Origin: JAWLCA01 sp050485905
GTDB taxonomy: Bacteria; Pseudomonadota; Alphaproteobacteria; Rhodobacterales; Rhodobacteraceae
Assembly: GCA_050485905.1 (NCBI GenBank)
Contig: JBJHCH010000017.1
Coordinates: 1-40,876 of the forward strand
Direction of reading: 5' to 3'
Length of the DNA: 40,876 nt
A program made the translations under genes and the position numbers. The notes under the pieces were generated by a model. That model searched no databases, had not been told where the DNA came from, and saw only the letters and a program-made list of their open reading frames with translations. This document shows positions 16,794 through 24,978 of this stretch, in pieces (the first letter of the stretch is position 1; the number at the start of each line of letters is the position of its first letter).

Positions 16794-18638
16794 ATGTTCC
16801 GGCGTTTCGAACGACTGGTCGATCCCTATACCGCGTATCAGGAGACCGACACCCCACCGCGGCGGCTCTGGCCGTTCCTGCGCGAATACGCGCGGCCGTT
16901 CCACGGTGTCTTTGCCGCTACGGCAGCAATGTCCGTGGTCGTTGCCGCCATCGAGATCGGGCTGATCTGGTACATGGGACGCGTGGTCGACGTGCTGTCG
17001 GGCGACGATCCGGCGAGTGTGTGGGACCGCTACGGCACCGAGCTGATCCTGGCGGCGCTGTTCATCCTGATTGTCCGACCGATCCTTCAGGGGGTCGATG
17101 TCGCACTGCTGAACAACGCGATCCTGCCCAATTTCGGCACGCTCATCCGGTGGCGGGCACACAAGCATGTGTTGCGGCAGTCGGTCGGCTGGTTCGAGAA
17201 CGATTTCGCCGGCCGTATCGCCAACCGGATCATGCAGACCCCGCCGGCCGCCGGCGACGCAGTGTTTCAGGTCTTTGACGCGATCACCTTCTCGCTGGCC
17301 TATCTGATCGGCGCGGCGATCCTGCTGGCCGATGCCGACCCGCGGCTGGCAATCCCGCTGCTGATCTGGTTCGTGCTCTACATGGGCCTGATCCGCTGGA
17401 CCATCGCGCGGGTCGGCCCCGCGTCCAAGGCCAGTTCGGATGCGCGCAGCGCGGTGACTGGCCGGGTGGTGGACAGCTACACCAACATCCATTCGGTGAA
17501 GCTGTTCTCGCATCACGACCGCGAACTTGACGTGGCGAAGGAGGCGATCGAGCACACCCGCCGCACCTTCGCGCGCGAGATGCGGATCTACACGGTGATG
17601 GACGTTGTCCTGACCGCGCTGAACGGTTTTCTGATCGTGGCAGTCGTGGGCTGGGCAATCTGGCTCTGGTCGGTCGGTCAGGCCTCGGTCGGCGTGGTGG
17701 CGGCGGCGACGGCGCTGACGCTGCGGCTGAACGCGATGACCGGCTGGATCATGTGGGCGCTTTCCACCTTCTTCCGCTCTTTGGGCGTGGTGGCTGAGGG
17801 GATGGAGACCATCGCCCAGCCGATCACTCTGACCGACGCACCCGAGGCAAAGCCGCTGGACTTCCGTAACGGCGAGATCCGGATCGAGGGGCTGAGCCAT
17901 CACTACGGCCGCGGCCAGGGCGGGCTGGACCGGATCGACCTGTCGATCCGGCCGGGCGAGAAGATCGGGCTGGTGGGTCGGTCGGGTGCGGGAAAATCGA
18001 CGCTGGTGAAGCTGTTGCTGCGTTTCTACGACACCGAGGGTGGGCGGATCCTCATCGACGGGCAGGACATTGCCGGTGTCACGCAGGACAGCCTGCGCCT
18101 GCGCATCGGCATGGTTCAGCAGGACAGCAGCCTTCTGCACCGTTCCGTCCGCGACAACATCCTTTACGGCCGGCCGAGTGCGTCCGAGGCGGAAATGATC
18201 GCCGCCGCGAAGCGCGCCGAAGCGCATGAGTTCATCCTCGACCTAACCGACCCCGGGGGCCGGCGCGGCTATGACGCCCATGTCGGTGAGCGGGGGGTGA
18301 AGCTGTCCGGCGGTCAGCGGCAACGCGTGACCATCGCGCGGGTGATCCTGAAGGATGCGCCGATCCTGATCCTCGACGAGGCCACATCGGCTCTGGACAG
18401 CGAGGTGGAGGCGGCGATTCAGGACACGCTCTATGGCGTCATGGAAGGCAAGACCGTCATCGCCATCGCGCACCGGCTGTCCACCATCGCGCACCTGGAC
18501 CGGATCGTGGTGCTGGATGACGGAAAAGTGGTCGAGGACGGCCCGCACGAGGCGCTTCTGGCGCGTGGCGGGCTTTACGCCCGGTTTTGGGCGCGCCAGT
18601 CTGGCGGCTTTCTGGGAACCGAGGAGGCCGCCGAATGA
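16794..18638 (+). CDS. ABC exporter half-transporter (fused permease and ATPase), first of a pair
   Basis: This 614-residue MsbA-like protein has an N-terminal six-helix exporter domain (about residues 30-320) and a C-terminal ATPase. Walker A GRSGAGKST is near residue 394, the signature LSGGQRQRV near 503, Walker B ILILDEATSALD near 524, and the H-loop AIAHRLST follows. All catalytic residues are canonical. The ATG at 16794 is chosen from the protein N-terminus; upstream ribosome-site support is weak and an ATG at 16767 is possible. It overlaps the following paralogue by 4 bp, pointing to co-translation and probably a heterodimer. The substrate is unknown; lipids, drugs and peptides are all possible. 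Confidence 0.9.
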   Translation: MFRRFERLVDPYTAYQETDTPPRRLWPFLREYARPFHGVFAATAAMSVVVAAIEIGLIWYMGRVVDVLSGDDPASVWDRYGTELILAALFILIVRPILQGVDVALLNNAILPNFGTLIRWRAHKHVLRQSVGWFENDFAGRIANRIMQTPPAAGDAVFQVFDAITFSLAYLIGAAILLADADPRLAIPLLIWFVLYMGLIRWTIARVGPASKASSDARSAVTGRVVDSYTNIHSVKLFSHHDRELDVAKEAIEHTRRTFAREMRIYTVMDVVLTALNGFLIVAVVGWAIWLWSVGQASVGVVAAATALTLRLNAMTGWIMWALSTFFRSLGVVAEGMETIAQPITLTDAPEAKPLDFRNGEIRIEGLSHHYGRGQGGLDRIDLSIRPGEKIGLVGRSGAGKSTLVKLLLRFYDTEGGRILIDGQDIAGVTQDSLRLRIGMVQQDSSLLHRSVRDNILYGRPSASEAEMIAAAKRAEAHEFILDLTDPGGRRGYDAHVGERGVKLSGGQRQRVTIARVILKDAPILILDEATSALDSEVEAAIQDTLYGVMEGKTVIAIAHRLSTIAHLDRIVVLDDGKVVEDGPHEALLARGGLYARFWARQSGGFLGTEEAAE

Positions 18639-20482
18639 CCGGCCTTGCTACCTGGCTGTCCGGACTGATCGAGGCCTTCCGCCGCGCCGATGGCCTGCCG
18701 CCGCGAAAGCTGGGCGCCTTCTTTCGTTGGTGCCTGTCGGGCGCCTGGCCGATGCTGATCGTCGCGGCCGTCGTCTCGGCCATCGCCGGGGTGATGGAAG
18801 TGCTCTCGGCGCTGATCCTGGGTTGGGTGATCGACGCGGCGCTGGAGGCGGGGCCGGCCGGGTTCTTTTCCGAACATGCGCTGCTGCTGGCAGTTTTCGT
18901 TATTTTCTACCTGCTGATCCGCCCCTTCGCCTTTGCCGCGTCGTCGGCCACCAACGCCATCGTGGTTGGGCCGAACGTCATGCCGCTGGTGCTCAGCCGG
19001 CTGCATCGCTGGACCCTTGGCCAACCGGTCACGTTCTTCGACAACGATTTTGCCGGCCGGATCGCGCAGAAACAGATGCAGGCCGCCCGCGCCGTGACCG
19101 ACGTGGCGACAGAGGTGATCAACACCGTCGCCTTTGCGCTCGCATCAATCGTCGGCTCGGCAATCTTTCTTCTGGTGATCGACTGGCGCATGGCGGTCGC
19201 GCTGGGCGTCTGGCTGGTGGCCTATGTGGCGTTGATCCGGTTCTTCCTGCCGATGGTGCGGAAGAATTCAGCCGCCCGCGCCGCCGCCCGCGCCATGGTC
19301 TCGGGCCAGGTGGTCGACACGATCACCAATATCAAGACGGTGAAGCTGTTCGCGCATGCCGCGTTCGAGGATCGCGTCGCCCTGAAGGCGATGGGCACGT
19401 TCCGCGACCGTTCGATCGAGTTTGGCATCATCTCCACCTGGTTCCGGCTTGGGTTGATGGCACTGGCGGGTGTGTTGCCGGTTCTTCTGATTGGCGGGAC
19501 TGTCGTTCTGTGGCAGCAGGGGATCGCCACGGCCGGCGATATCGCGGCGGCGGGAGCGATTTCCATGCGGATCGCGCAGATGTCGGGCTGGGTCAGCTTT
19601 ACGCTGCTGTCGATCTACGGCTCCGTGGGCGAGGTCGAGGATGGGATGCGCACACTGGCGGTGCCGCACGATCTGGCTGACGCACCCGATGCCGTCGAAC
19701 TCCCGCGCGCGACGGGCGAAATCGTCTTCGACGATGTCAGCTTCGCCTATGGCCGCAGGACCGGGGGGGTGGAGCATATCAACCTGCGTATAGAGCCGGG
19801 CGAGCGGATCGGCATCATCGGCGCCTCGGGCGCAGGAAAATCCTCGCTCGTGTCGCTGTTGCTTCGGCTCTACGATGTCGAGAAGGGTTGCGTGCTGATC
19901 GACGGGCATGACATCCGGCAGGTGACGCAGGAAAGCCTGCGCCGGCAGATCGGAATGGTCACGCAGGAAACCGCGATGTTCAACCGGACCGCGCGCGACA
20001 ACATCCTGTATGGTCGGCCCGATGCCACGATGGACGAGGTGATCGCCGCCGCAAAGCGGGCCGAGGCGCATGAATTCATCCTCAACATGATCGACCACAA
20101 TGGCCGCAAGGGCTACGACGCCTTTCTGGGTGAGCGTGGGGTGAAGCTGTCGGGCGGCCAGCGCCAGCGCATCGCCCTCGCCCGCACCTTCCTGAAGGAC
20201 GCCCCGATCCTGGTGCTGGACGAAGCGACAAGTGCGCTCGATTCGGAAGTCGAGGCCGCGATTCAGGGTGCGCTGGACCGGGTGATGGAGGGCAAGACCG
20301 TGCTGGCCATCGCGCACCGCCTGTCCACCATCGCCGCGATGGACCGGATCATCGTGATGGAGGATGGCCGGATCGTCGAGGAGGGCAGCCACGATGCGTT
20401 GCTGGATCGCGCCGGTATCTACGCGCGCTACTGGAACCGGCAGTCGGGCGGATTCATCGGCGTGCAGGAAGCCGCAGAGTGA
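18635..20482 (+). CDS. ABC exporter half-transporter (fused permease and ATPase), second of a pair
   Basis: This 615-residue paralogue of the preceding gene has the same layout: six transmembrane helices, then an ATPase with Walker A GASGAGKSS near residue 396, signature LSGGQRQRI near 505, Walker B ILVLDEATSALD near 525 and an intact H-loop. Both partners therefore keep catalytic Glu residues, unlike heterodimers with one dead site. The ATG at 18635 overlaps the previous stop (ATGA), and its end overlaps the methyltransferase start (GTGA). The two ATPase domains are strikingly similar around EAHEFIL and GERGVKLSGGQRQR, suggesting tandem duplication. The substrate is unknown. Confidence 0.9.
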   Translation: MTGLATWLSGLIEAFRRADGLPPRKLGAFFRWCLSGAWPMLIVAAVVSAIAGVMEVLSALILGWVIDAALEAGPAGFFSEHALLLAVFVIFYLLIRPFAFAASSATNAIVVGPNVMPLVLSRLHRWTLGQPVTFFDNDFAGRIAQKQMQAARAVTDVATEVINTVAFALASIVGSAIFLLVIDWRMAVALGVWLVAYVALIRFFLPMVRKNSAARAAARAMVSGQVVDTITNIKTVKLFAHAAFEDRVALKAMGTFRDRSIEFGIISTWFRLGLMALAGVLPVLLIGGTVVLWQQGIATAGDIAAAGAISMRIAQMSGWVSFTLLSIYGSVGEVEDGMRTLAVPHDLADAPDAVELPRATGEIVFDDVSFAYGRRTGGVEHINLRIEPGERIGIIGASGAGKSSLVSLLLRLYDVEKGCVLIDGHDIRQVTQESLRRQIGMVTQETAMFNRTARDNILYGRPDATMDEVIAAAKRAEAHEFILNMIDHNGRKGYDAFLGERGVKLSGGQRQRIALARTFLKDAPILVLDEATSALDSEVEAAIQGALDRVMEGKTVLAIAHRLSTIAAMDRIIVMEDGRIVEEGSHDALLDRAGIYARYWNRQSGGFIGVQEAAE

Positions 20483-21711
20483 AGCTGACCGTCGCGCGGC
20501 TGGGTCATCGCGGCGATGGCGTTGCCGACGGCCCGGTCTTCATCGCCGGCACCTTGCCTGGAGAGGTGGTCGAGGGCGAGGTAACCGGCGACCGGATGAC
20601 GTCGCCGCGCATCGTCATACCATCCACGGACCGCGTACGCCCGCCCTGCCCCCACGCCCGATCCTGCGGCGGTTGCGCGCTTCAGCATGCCTCGGACGAT
20701 TTCGTGGCGCGCTGGAAGGTCGAGGTGGTGAAGAACGCACTGGCGGCGCAGGGACTTACAGCGCCGTTCCGGCCCATTGTAACTTCGCCCGCCCGGTCGC
20801 GTCGGCGCGCGACACTGGCCGGGCGGCGCACGAAATCGGGCGTGATCGTCGGTTTTCACGCCCGGGCGTCGGATACCCTCGTCAACATACCCGACTGCCA
20901 CCTGCTGCATCCCGACCTGATGGCGGCCTTTCCGGCGCTGCAGGGGATCACCTCGGCCGGTGCCTCGCGAAAGGGAGAACTGGCGCTGACCGTCACCCGG
21001 TCTGACGGCGGGCCGGATGTGGCTGTGACCGGCGGGAAACCCGCGGATGCCGTCCTGCGGCTGACCTTGGCGCAGATGGCCGAGGCGCACGGCCTATCCC
21101 GCCTGACATGGGAGGGCGAAGTAATCGCACTGCGCGCCCCGCCGGCCCAGATTTTTGGCTCCGCGCGCATCATCCCCCCGCCCGGCGCCTTCCTGCAGGC
21201 AACGTCCGAGGGCGAGGCGGCGCTGCTTGCTGTGGTGACGGAGGCGTTGGGCGATGCGCATCGCGTGGCCGATCTATTCGCGGGCTGCGGCACCTTCGCC
21301 CTGCCCCTTGCCGCGCGCGCCGAGGTTCATGCGGTGGAGGGCGAGGTTGCCATGCTGGAAGCATTGGAGGGTGGCTGGAAACAAGCGCCGGGCCTGCGTC
21401 GCATCACGACCGAGGCGCGCGACCTGTTCCGCCGGCCGCTGCTACCCGACGAACTCTCCCGGTTCGACGCCGTGGTGATCGACCCGCCCCGCGCCGGGGC
21501 CGAGGCGCAGATGCGTGCGCTTGCCGAGGCCCGCGTACCTGTGATCGCCGCCGTTTCCTGCAATCCGGTCACCTTTGCCCGCGACGCCCGCATCCTGACC
21601 GAGGGCGGTTATCGGCTGCACTGGCTGCAGGTGGTCGATCAGTTCCGCTGGTCGCCCCACGTGGAACTTGCGGCACTGTTCTCAAGGCGCGATAAGCCGC
21701 CGGACGGCTGA
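20479..21711 (+). CDS. Class I SAM-dependent RNA (uracil-C5) methyltransferase, TRAM/RlmD-TrmA family
   Basis: The protein combines an N-terminal TRAM RNA-binding domain (about residues 1-50), a [4Fe-4S] motif CPHARSCGGC (Cys57, Cys63, Cys66 region, with a fourth Cys near 140 in IPDCHLL) and a C-terminal SAM-binding methyltransferase domain with DLFAGCGTFALPLA. The catalytic cysteine is in AVSCNPVTFARD near residue 361. Family members methylate a uracil in rRNA or tRNA; which one cannot be read here. At 410 residues it is slightly short. It starts with a GTG overlapping the ABC gene's stop by 4 bp and lies 12 bp before the sodium channel gene. Confidence 0.9.
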   Translation: MKLTVARLGHRGDGVADGPVFIAGTLPGEVVEGEVTGDRMTSPRIVIPSTDRVRPPCPHARSCGGCALQHASDDFVARWKVEVVKNALAAQGLTAPFRPIVTSPARSRRRATLAGRRTKSGVIVGFHARASDTLVNIPDCHLLHPDLMAAFPALQGITSAGASRKGELALTVTRSDGGPDVAVTGGKPADAVLRLTLAQMAEAHGLSRLTWEGEVIALRAPPAQIFGSARIIPPPGAFLQATSEGEAALLAVVTEALGDAHRVADLFAGCGTFALPLAARAEVHAVEGEVAMLEALEGGWKQAPGLRRITTEARDLFRRPLLPDELSRFDAVVIDPPRAGAEAQMRALAEARVPVIAAVSCNPVTFARDARILTEGGYRLHWLQVVDQFRWSPHVELAALFSRRDKPPDG

Positions 21712-21723
21712 GGGGGACACCGC

Positions 21724-22542
21724 ATGACGCTGCGCCAAACCATCGACCATTGGCTGGATCGCCGGGACGTTCGCAACGGCATCATCGCGGTGATCCTGCT
21801 GAACGCCGTGGTGCTCGGCCTCGACACGTCCGACCAGATCATGGCGCGGGCGGGCGGGTTGATCGGTTTCATCGACAAGGTCTGCCTGACAGTCTTCGTG
21901 ATCGAGATCGGGCTGAAGCTCTACGCCCGGCGGCTCGATTTCTTCCGATCCGGCTGGAATAACTTCGACTTCGTCATCGTGGCGATCTCGCTGATCCCGG
22001 GCGGCCAGACGATGAGCGTGCTACGCGCGCTGCGGGTTCTGCGCGTTCTGCGGATGCTGACCGTCGCACCCCGCCTGCGCCGGGTGGTCGAGGGCTTCAT
22101 TCGCGCCCTGCCCGGCATGGGGTCGGTCTTTCTGCTGATGGGGATGATTTTCTACATCGGCGCGGTGATGGCGACTAAACTCTTTGGTGACAGCTTCCCG
22201 CAATGGTTCGGCGACATCGGAAACTCGGCCTATTCTCTGTTCCAGATCATGACGTTGGAAAGCTGGTCCATGGGAATCGTCCGGCCGGTGATGGAAGTGC
22301 ATCCCTTTGCCTGGACCTTCTTCGTGCCCTTCATCATGGCCACGACATTCGCCGTGGTGAACCTGCTGGTCGGTCTGATCGTAAACTCGATGCAGGATGC
22401 CAACGCAGAGGAGTCGAACCTCGCGACCGACGCCTACCGCCTGGAGGTTCTGGGGAAGCTGCGCGAGATCGAGGCGCGGCTCGACGCATTGCAGGATCCG
22501 GACAGAAGCCCCCCACGGCGGCGAGAGCCGACCGGAAGTTAA
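21724..22542 (+). CDS. Bacterial voltage-gated sodium channel (NavBac/NaChBac family)
   Basis: This is a 272-residue single-repeat, six-helix ion channel that would act as a homotetramer. The S4 voltage sensor is visible as SVLRALRVLRVLRMLTVAP with Arg at every third position (about residues 98-112). The selectivity filter is TLESWSM at about residues 176-182, identical to that of characterised sodium-selective bacterial channels, with the Glu ring intact. The C-terminal tail (EVLGKLREIEARLDALQDP) has the heptad pattern of the four-helix coiled coil that stabilises the tetramer. A GAGGGGG site precedes the ATG. In related bacteria such channels serve sodium and pH homeostasis or motility; the role here is inferred. 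Confidence 0.93.
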   Translation: MTLRQTIDHWLDRRDVRNGIIAVILLNAVVLGLDTSDQIMARAGGLIGFIDKVCLTVFVIEIGLKLYARRLDFFRSGWNNFDFVIVAISLIPGGQTMSVLRALRVLRVLRMLTVAPRLRRVVEGFIRALPGMGSVFLLMGMIFYIGAVMATKLFGDSFPQWFGDIGNSAYSLFQIMTLESWSMGIVRPVMEVHPFAWTFFVPFIMATTFAVVNLLVGLIVNSMQDANAEESNLATDAYRLEVLGKLREIEARLDALQDPDRSPPRRREPTGS

Positions 22543-22659
22543 CCCGGCAGAAACCATGCGCCGCGAAAAGGTGATCGAAGTGGTTGCGGAAACGCTGGGC
22601 AAACGGTCAGGATGCGCGATAATGTGCCTCAAAACACGGGGCTTGGGGCATGTCCAAAG

Positions 22660-23157
22660 ATGAAGCCGATCAGAATATTTTTCGTCCTGGCGCTCGCAAC
22701 ACTGGTTGCATCATGCTCGGCGCCGTCGAAATTTCGCACCTACAACGGGCCGGAGGTGACGCAGATCCTCGTCTTCAAGGAGGCGCGAACGATGTATCTG
22801 ATGCATCACGACGTGGCGCTCAGAAAGTTCGACGTTGACCTTGGCCGTGAACCCGTGGGCCACAAGCAGTTCGAAGGTGACGGCCGCACGCCCGAGGGCG
22901 ACTACATCATTGACCGCCGCAACCCCAACAGCGCCTTCCACCTGTCGATCGGCATTTCCTACCCAGAGGTGCACGACAGGCTGTTCGCGGAAGAGGCTGG
23001 CCTAAAGCCGGGTGGTGACATCTTCATCCACGGCCGGAACGGCAAGGATCGCGGCAGGCGGGACTGGACCGAGGGATGTATCGCCGTGACCGACCGCGAG
23101 ATGGAGGACATCTACGCGATGGTCCGCAACGGCACGCCGATCAGAATCCTCCCGTAA
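22660..23157 (+). CDS. L,D-transpeptidase-fold (YkuD) lipoprotein
   Basis: YkuD-domain proteins cross-link peptidoglycan or attach proteins to it using a catalytic cysteine. This 165-residue protein begins with a lipoprotein signal peptide whose lipobox LVASC puts the acylated Cys at residue 19, so it should be tethered in the periplasm. The domain shows GDGRTPEGDY, then IFIHG with His124 and WTEGCIAVTD with catalytic Cys140. The usual S(H/R)GC motif is TEGC here, as in the ErfK/YafK-like sub-branch. The ATG at 22660 is chosen because it leads straight into the signal peptide. The 3' end overlaps the convergent CAP-domain gene by 17 bp. Confidence 0.85.
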   Translation: MKPIRIFFVLALATLVASCSAPSKFRTYNGPEVTQILVFKEARTMYLMHHDVALRKFDVDLGREPVGHKQFEGDGRTPEGDYIIDRRNPNSAFHLSIGISYPEVHDRLFAEEAGLKPGGDIFIHGRNGKDRGRRDWTEGCIAVTDREMEDIYAMVRNGTPIRILP

Positions 23158-23686
23158 ACGGCGTCGCCATACTCGATCCGCTGCCGGTGGTCATTACCCA
23201 CCAGATCTTGCCGCCCGGTTCCTGAAAGAAGCCGAAGCCCATGTCACGCGCCGCCGGGTCGAGCAGGACCGCCCGCGTGCGCGGCTCTTCCGACCATGCG
23301 GCAAGTGTCTCGACCTCGGATTCGAAGGTCTCCGACAGCAGTTCGCCCATCAGCGTGCCCGTGTAGCCCGCGCGCCGGGCACGATCGAGCGGTGAAGAGC
23401 CGTCGGAGCCGAAATGCCATGGCCGGTTCTGCACGCTCATGTCGCGGGCGTGGGTGGCCGCAGCGGCGGTCAATTCGCTGTTCAACTGCACCGGCGGTGC
23501 ACCGGCAGCCTGGCGCAGCGCATTGACGGAATCCTGCATCCTGAGCTGGATCCGCGGAACCTCACGGTCGGAGATGCGATAGACCTGCGGCAGCGGTCGC
23601 CCGTCCGGGCCAAGCTGCGGCCCCGTAAGATCACACGCCGCAAGCCCGAAGGCCGCGACAAGGGCAAGACCTGCCATGCGCATCAT
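23141..23686 (-). CDS. CAP-domain (SCP/PR-1-like) lipoprotein
   Basis: This is a 181-residue secreted protein with a lipoprotein signal peptide (lipobox LAAC, acylated Cys at residue 18) and a bacterial CAP domain. Recognisable parts are LRQAAGAPPVQLNSELTAAA, ATHARDMSVQNRPWHFGSDG (conserved His residues of the CAP cavity), GELLSETFES, and the closing DMGFGF and WWVMTTGSG. The start is the first of two adjacent ATGs at 23686 with AAGGAGAGG upstream. Bacterial CAP proteins are mostly of unknown function, and a cell-wall or lipid-binding role is inferred. The longer open frame upstream lacks any similarity and is ignored. Confidence 0.85.
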   Translation of the reverse strand: MMRMAGLALVAAFGLAACDLTGPQLGPDGRPLPQVYRISDREVPRIQLRMQDSVNALRQAAGAPPVQLNSELTAAAATHARDMSVQNRPWHFGSDGSSPLDRARRAGYTGTLMGELLSETFESEVETLAAWSEEPRTRAVLLDPAARDMGFGFFQEPGGKIWWVMTTGSGSSMATPFTGGF

Positions 23687-23811
23687 CGTCAATCCTCTCC
23701 TTCGACCGCAGCTAGACCGAGACGCTTTATCGGCTCGTTCGGGGATGATCAAACCGATCCGGCGCCGCGCAAGAAAGCGTGAACGCGACACCACCCCGCG
23801 AACCGTAGTCG

Positions 23812-23839
23812 CTGACGTCCGTTTGAATTGCGTTACAAT
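23812..23839 (+). promoter_or_regulatory. Possible sigma-70 promoter for the Tat-type transpeptidase gene
   Basis: CTGACG (23812-23817) and TACAAT (23834-23839) are separated by 16 bp. The -10 matches consensus in five of six positions and the -35 in four. It would give a leader of about 80 bases before the ATG at 23926. Motif-only evidence. Confidence 0.35.
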
Positions 23840-23925
23840 GAAGCCCGGCTTAAATGCCAGCATCGAACAGTCACGCGCCACCTGCCAGCAGGCAAGGCGC
23901 GACAGAGGCAGACGAGGAGACGACC

Positions 23926-24564
23926 ATGACCACGCGATCTTCCGGTCCATTGAACCGACGCGCGTTTCTGGGCAGCGCAGCGGCCGCCGCGGGCGGCATC
24001 GCCCTGCCCGCCCGCGCTTTCGATTTCGGCGATGATGCTTTCGGGGATGATGCCCCGCTCGGTTTCGACTCCGGCGCGGCCCGCGACCCAGATGTCAACG
24101 TGCGCCGCAACGTCTCGGGATTCCGTTCGCAGGACTGGCGCCCTTTCTTCGATAATCTGAACAATGGCGCCATTCTTTGCGATATCGATTCCCGGGCAGT
24201 GCATTTCTGGTCCCAGGACGAGAGCGTTTATCGCCTCTATCCCTCCAGCGTGCCGTTGTCCGAGGATCTGACACGCCGCGGTCGGACCGAGATCATCCGC
24301 AAGGTAGAGGGACCGAGCTGGGCACCCACGCCGGCGATGCGCGAACGGAACCCGGAATGGCCGGAGTTCGTCGGCCCCGGTCCCGACAATCCGCTTGGCA
24401 CCCATGCTCTGTGGCTGACGTGGCAGTATTACCGCATCCACGGCACTCATGACACGCGCAAGATCGGGCGCCAGTCGTCGAACGGCTGCATCGGCCTGTT
24501 CAACGAGCATATCGCGGAACTCTACAGCCTGACGCGAATCGGCACGCAGGTGTTGCTAATTTGA
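23926..24564 (+). CDS. L,D-transpeptidase (YkuD domain) with Tat signal peptide
   Basis: This 212-residue periplasmic protein should be exported folded: the N-terminus has a twin-arginine motif NRRAFLG (Arg11-Arg12), a hydrophobic run and a likely cleavage after PARA. The YkuD catalytic region is HGTHDTRKIGRQSSNGCIGL, with His172 and Cys188. The usual histidine or arginine before Gly-Cys is Asn here. After the signal comes a short acidic FGDDAFGDDAPLGFD linker. The ATG at 23926 has GAGGAG about 7 bases upstream. Expected activity is 3-3 cross-linking of peptidoglycan or attachment of envelope proteins. It diverges from the CAP-domain gene with 239 bp between starts. Confidence 0.88.
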   Translation: MTTRSSGPLNRRAFLGSAAAAAGGIALPARAFDFGDDAFGDDAPLGFDSGAARDPDVNVRRNVSGFRSQDWRPFFDNLNNGAILCDIDSRAVHFWSQDESVYRLYPSSVPLSEDLTRRGRTEIIRKVEGPSWAPTPAMRERNPEWPEFVGPGPDNPLGTHALWLTWQYYRIHGTHDTRKIGRQSSNGCIGLFNEHIAELYSLTRIGTQVLLI

Positions 24565-24604
24565 CGATGTGCCGCAAAACGAGAGCGAAACGCGAAACAG
24601 CCCG

Positions 24605-24634
24605 TTGATTTCAGCGTTATCGGGTGGCTATAGG
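24605..24634 (+). promoter_or_regulatory. Possible promoter of the 60-residue membrane protein gene
   Basis: TTGATT (24605-24610) and TATAGG (24629-24634) with an 18-bp spacer lie about 75 bp upstream of the small gene. The match is only fair. Confidence 0.3.
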
Positions 24635-24711
24635 GCTTTTACGAGTTGTGAACTTGGATGCCCGAATCCGTTCGGTTGTGGACGGTTCGTGCGAATACTG
24701 GAGACAAACAC

Positions 24712-24894
24712 ATGAAGAAAATCGCTCTCGCCGCTGCGCTGTCGCTGGCTGCAACCACCGCCTATGCGGGCGGCTACGCCGACCCGATCGTCGAGCCGGA
24801 AATCATCGTTCAGGACACCGCGTCCTCGTCGGCAGGCATCATCATCCCGATCCTGCTGCTGGTTCTGGTGGCTGCTGCGATCGCCGCTGACTGA
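24712..24894 (+). CDS. Small secreted/membrane protein, unknown function (60 aa)
   Basis: I do not recognise a function. The 60-residue product has a clean Sec signal peptide (MKKIALAAALSLAATTAYA, cleavage expected before GGYADP), a short acidic linker and a C-terminal hydrophobic helix (GIIIPILLLVLVAAAIAAD, about residues 42-60). The mature peptide would be about 40 residues, anchored by its C-terminus with its N-terminus in the periplasm. GGAG lies at a suitable distance from the ATG. I believe similar small proteins occur beside the ferrochelatase gene in other Rhodobacteraceae, but could not check. It has its own strong terminator 24 bases downstream. Confidence 0.75.
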   Translation: MKKIALAAALSLAATTAYAGGYADPIVEPEIIVQDTASSSAGIIIPILLLVLVAAAIAAD

Positions 24895-24917
24895 TTTTTC
24901 GCACATCGCGAAAACAG

Positions 24918-24946
24918 AAAAGGTGGCTCTTCGAGCCACCTTTTTT
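24918..24946. terminator. Strong bidirectional intrinsic terminator
   Basis: AAAAGGTGGCTC and GAGCCACCTTTT form a 12-bp stem with a three-base TTC loop. The stem is flanked by A-tracts on the left and TTTTTT on the right, so it can stop transcription from both sides. It separates the 60-residue gene from the convergent hemH. Confidence 0.92.
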
Positions 24947-24978
24947 GTTGTGGTTATGCCGACGTTCTGAGGACGAGC

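Noticed and set aside
16662..18227. 521-codon minus-strand open frame opposite the first ABC gene
   Set aside because: No motifs, and the ABC protein on the + strand is complete with all ATPase residues.
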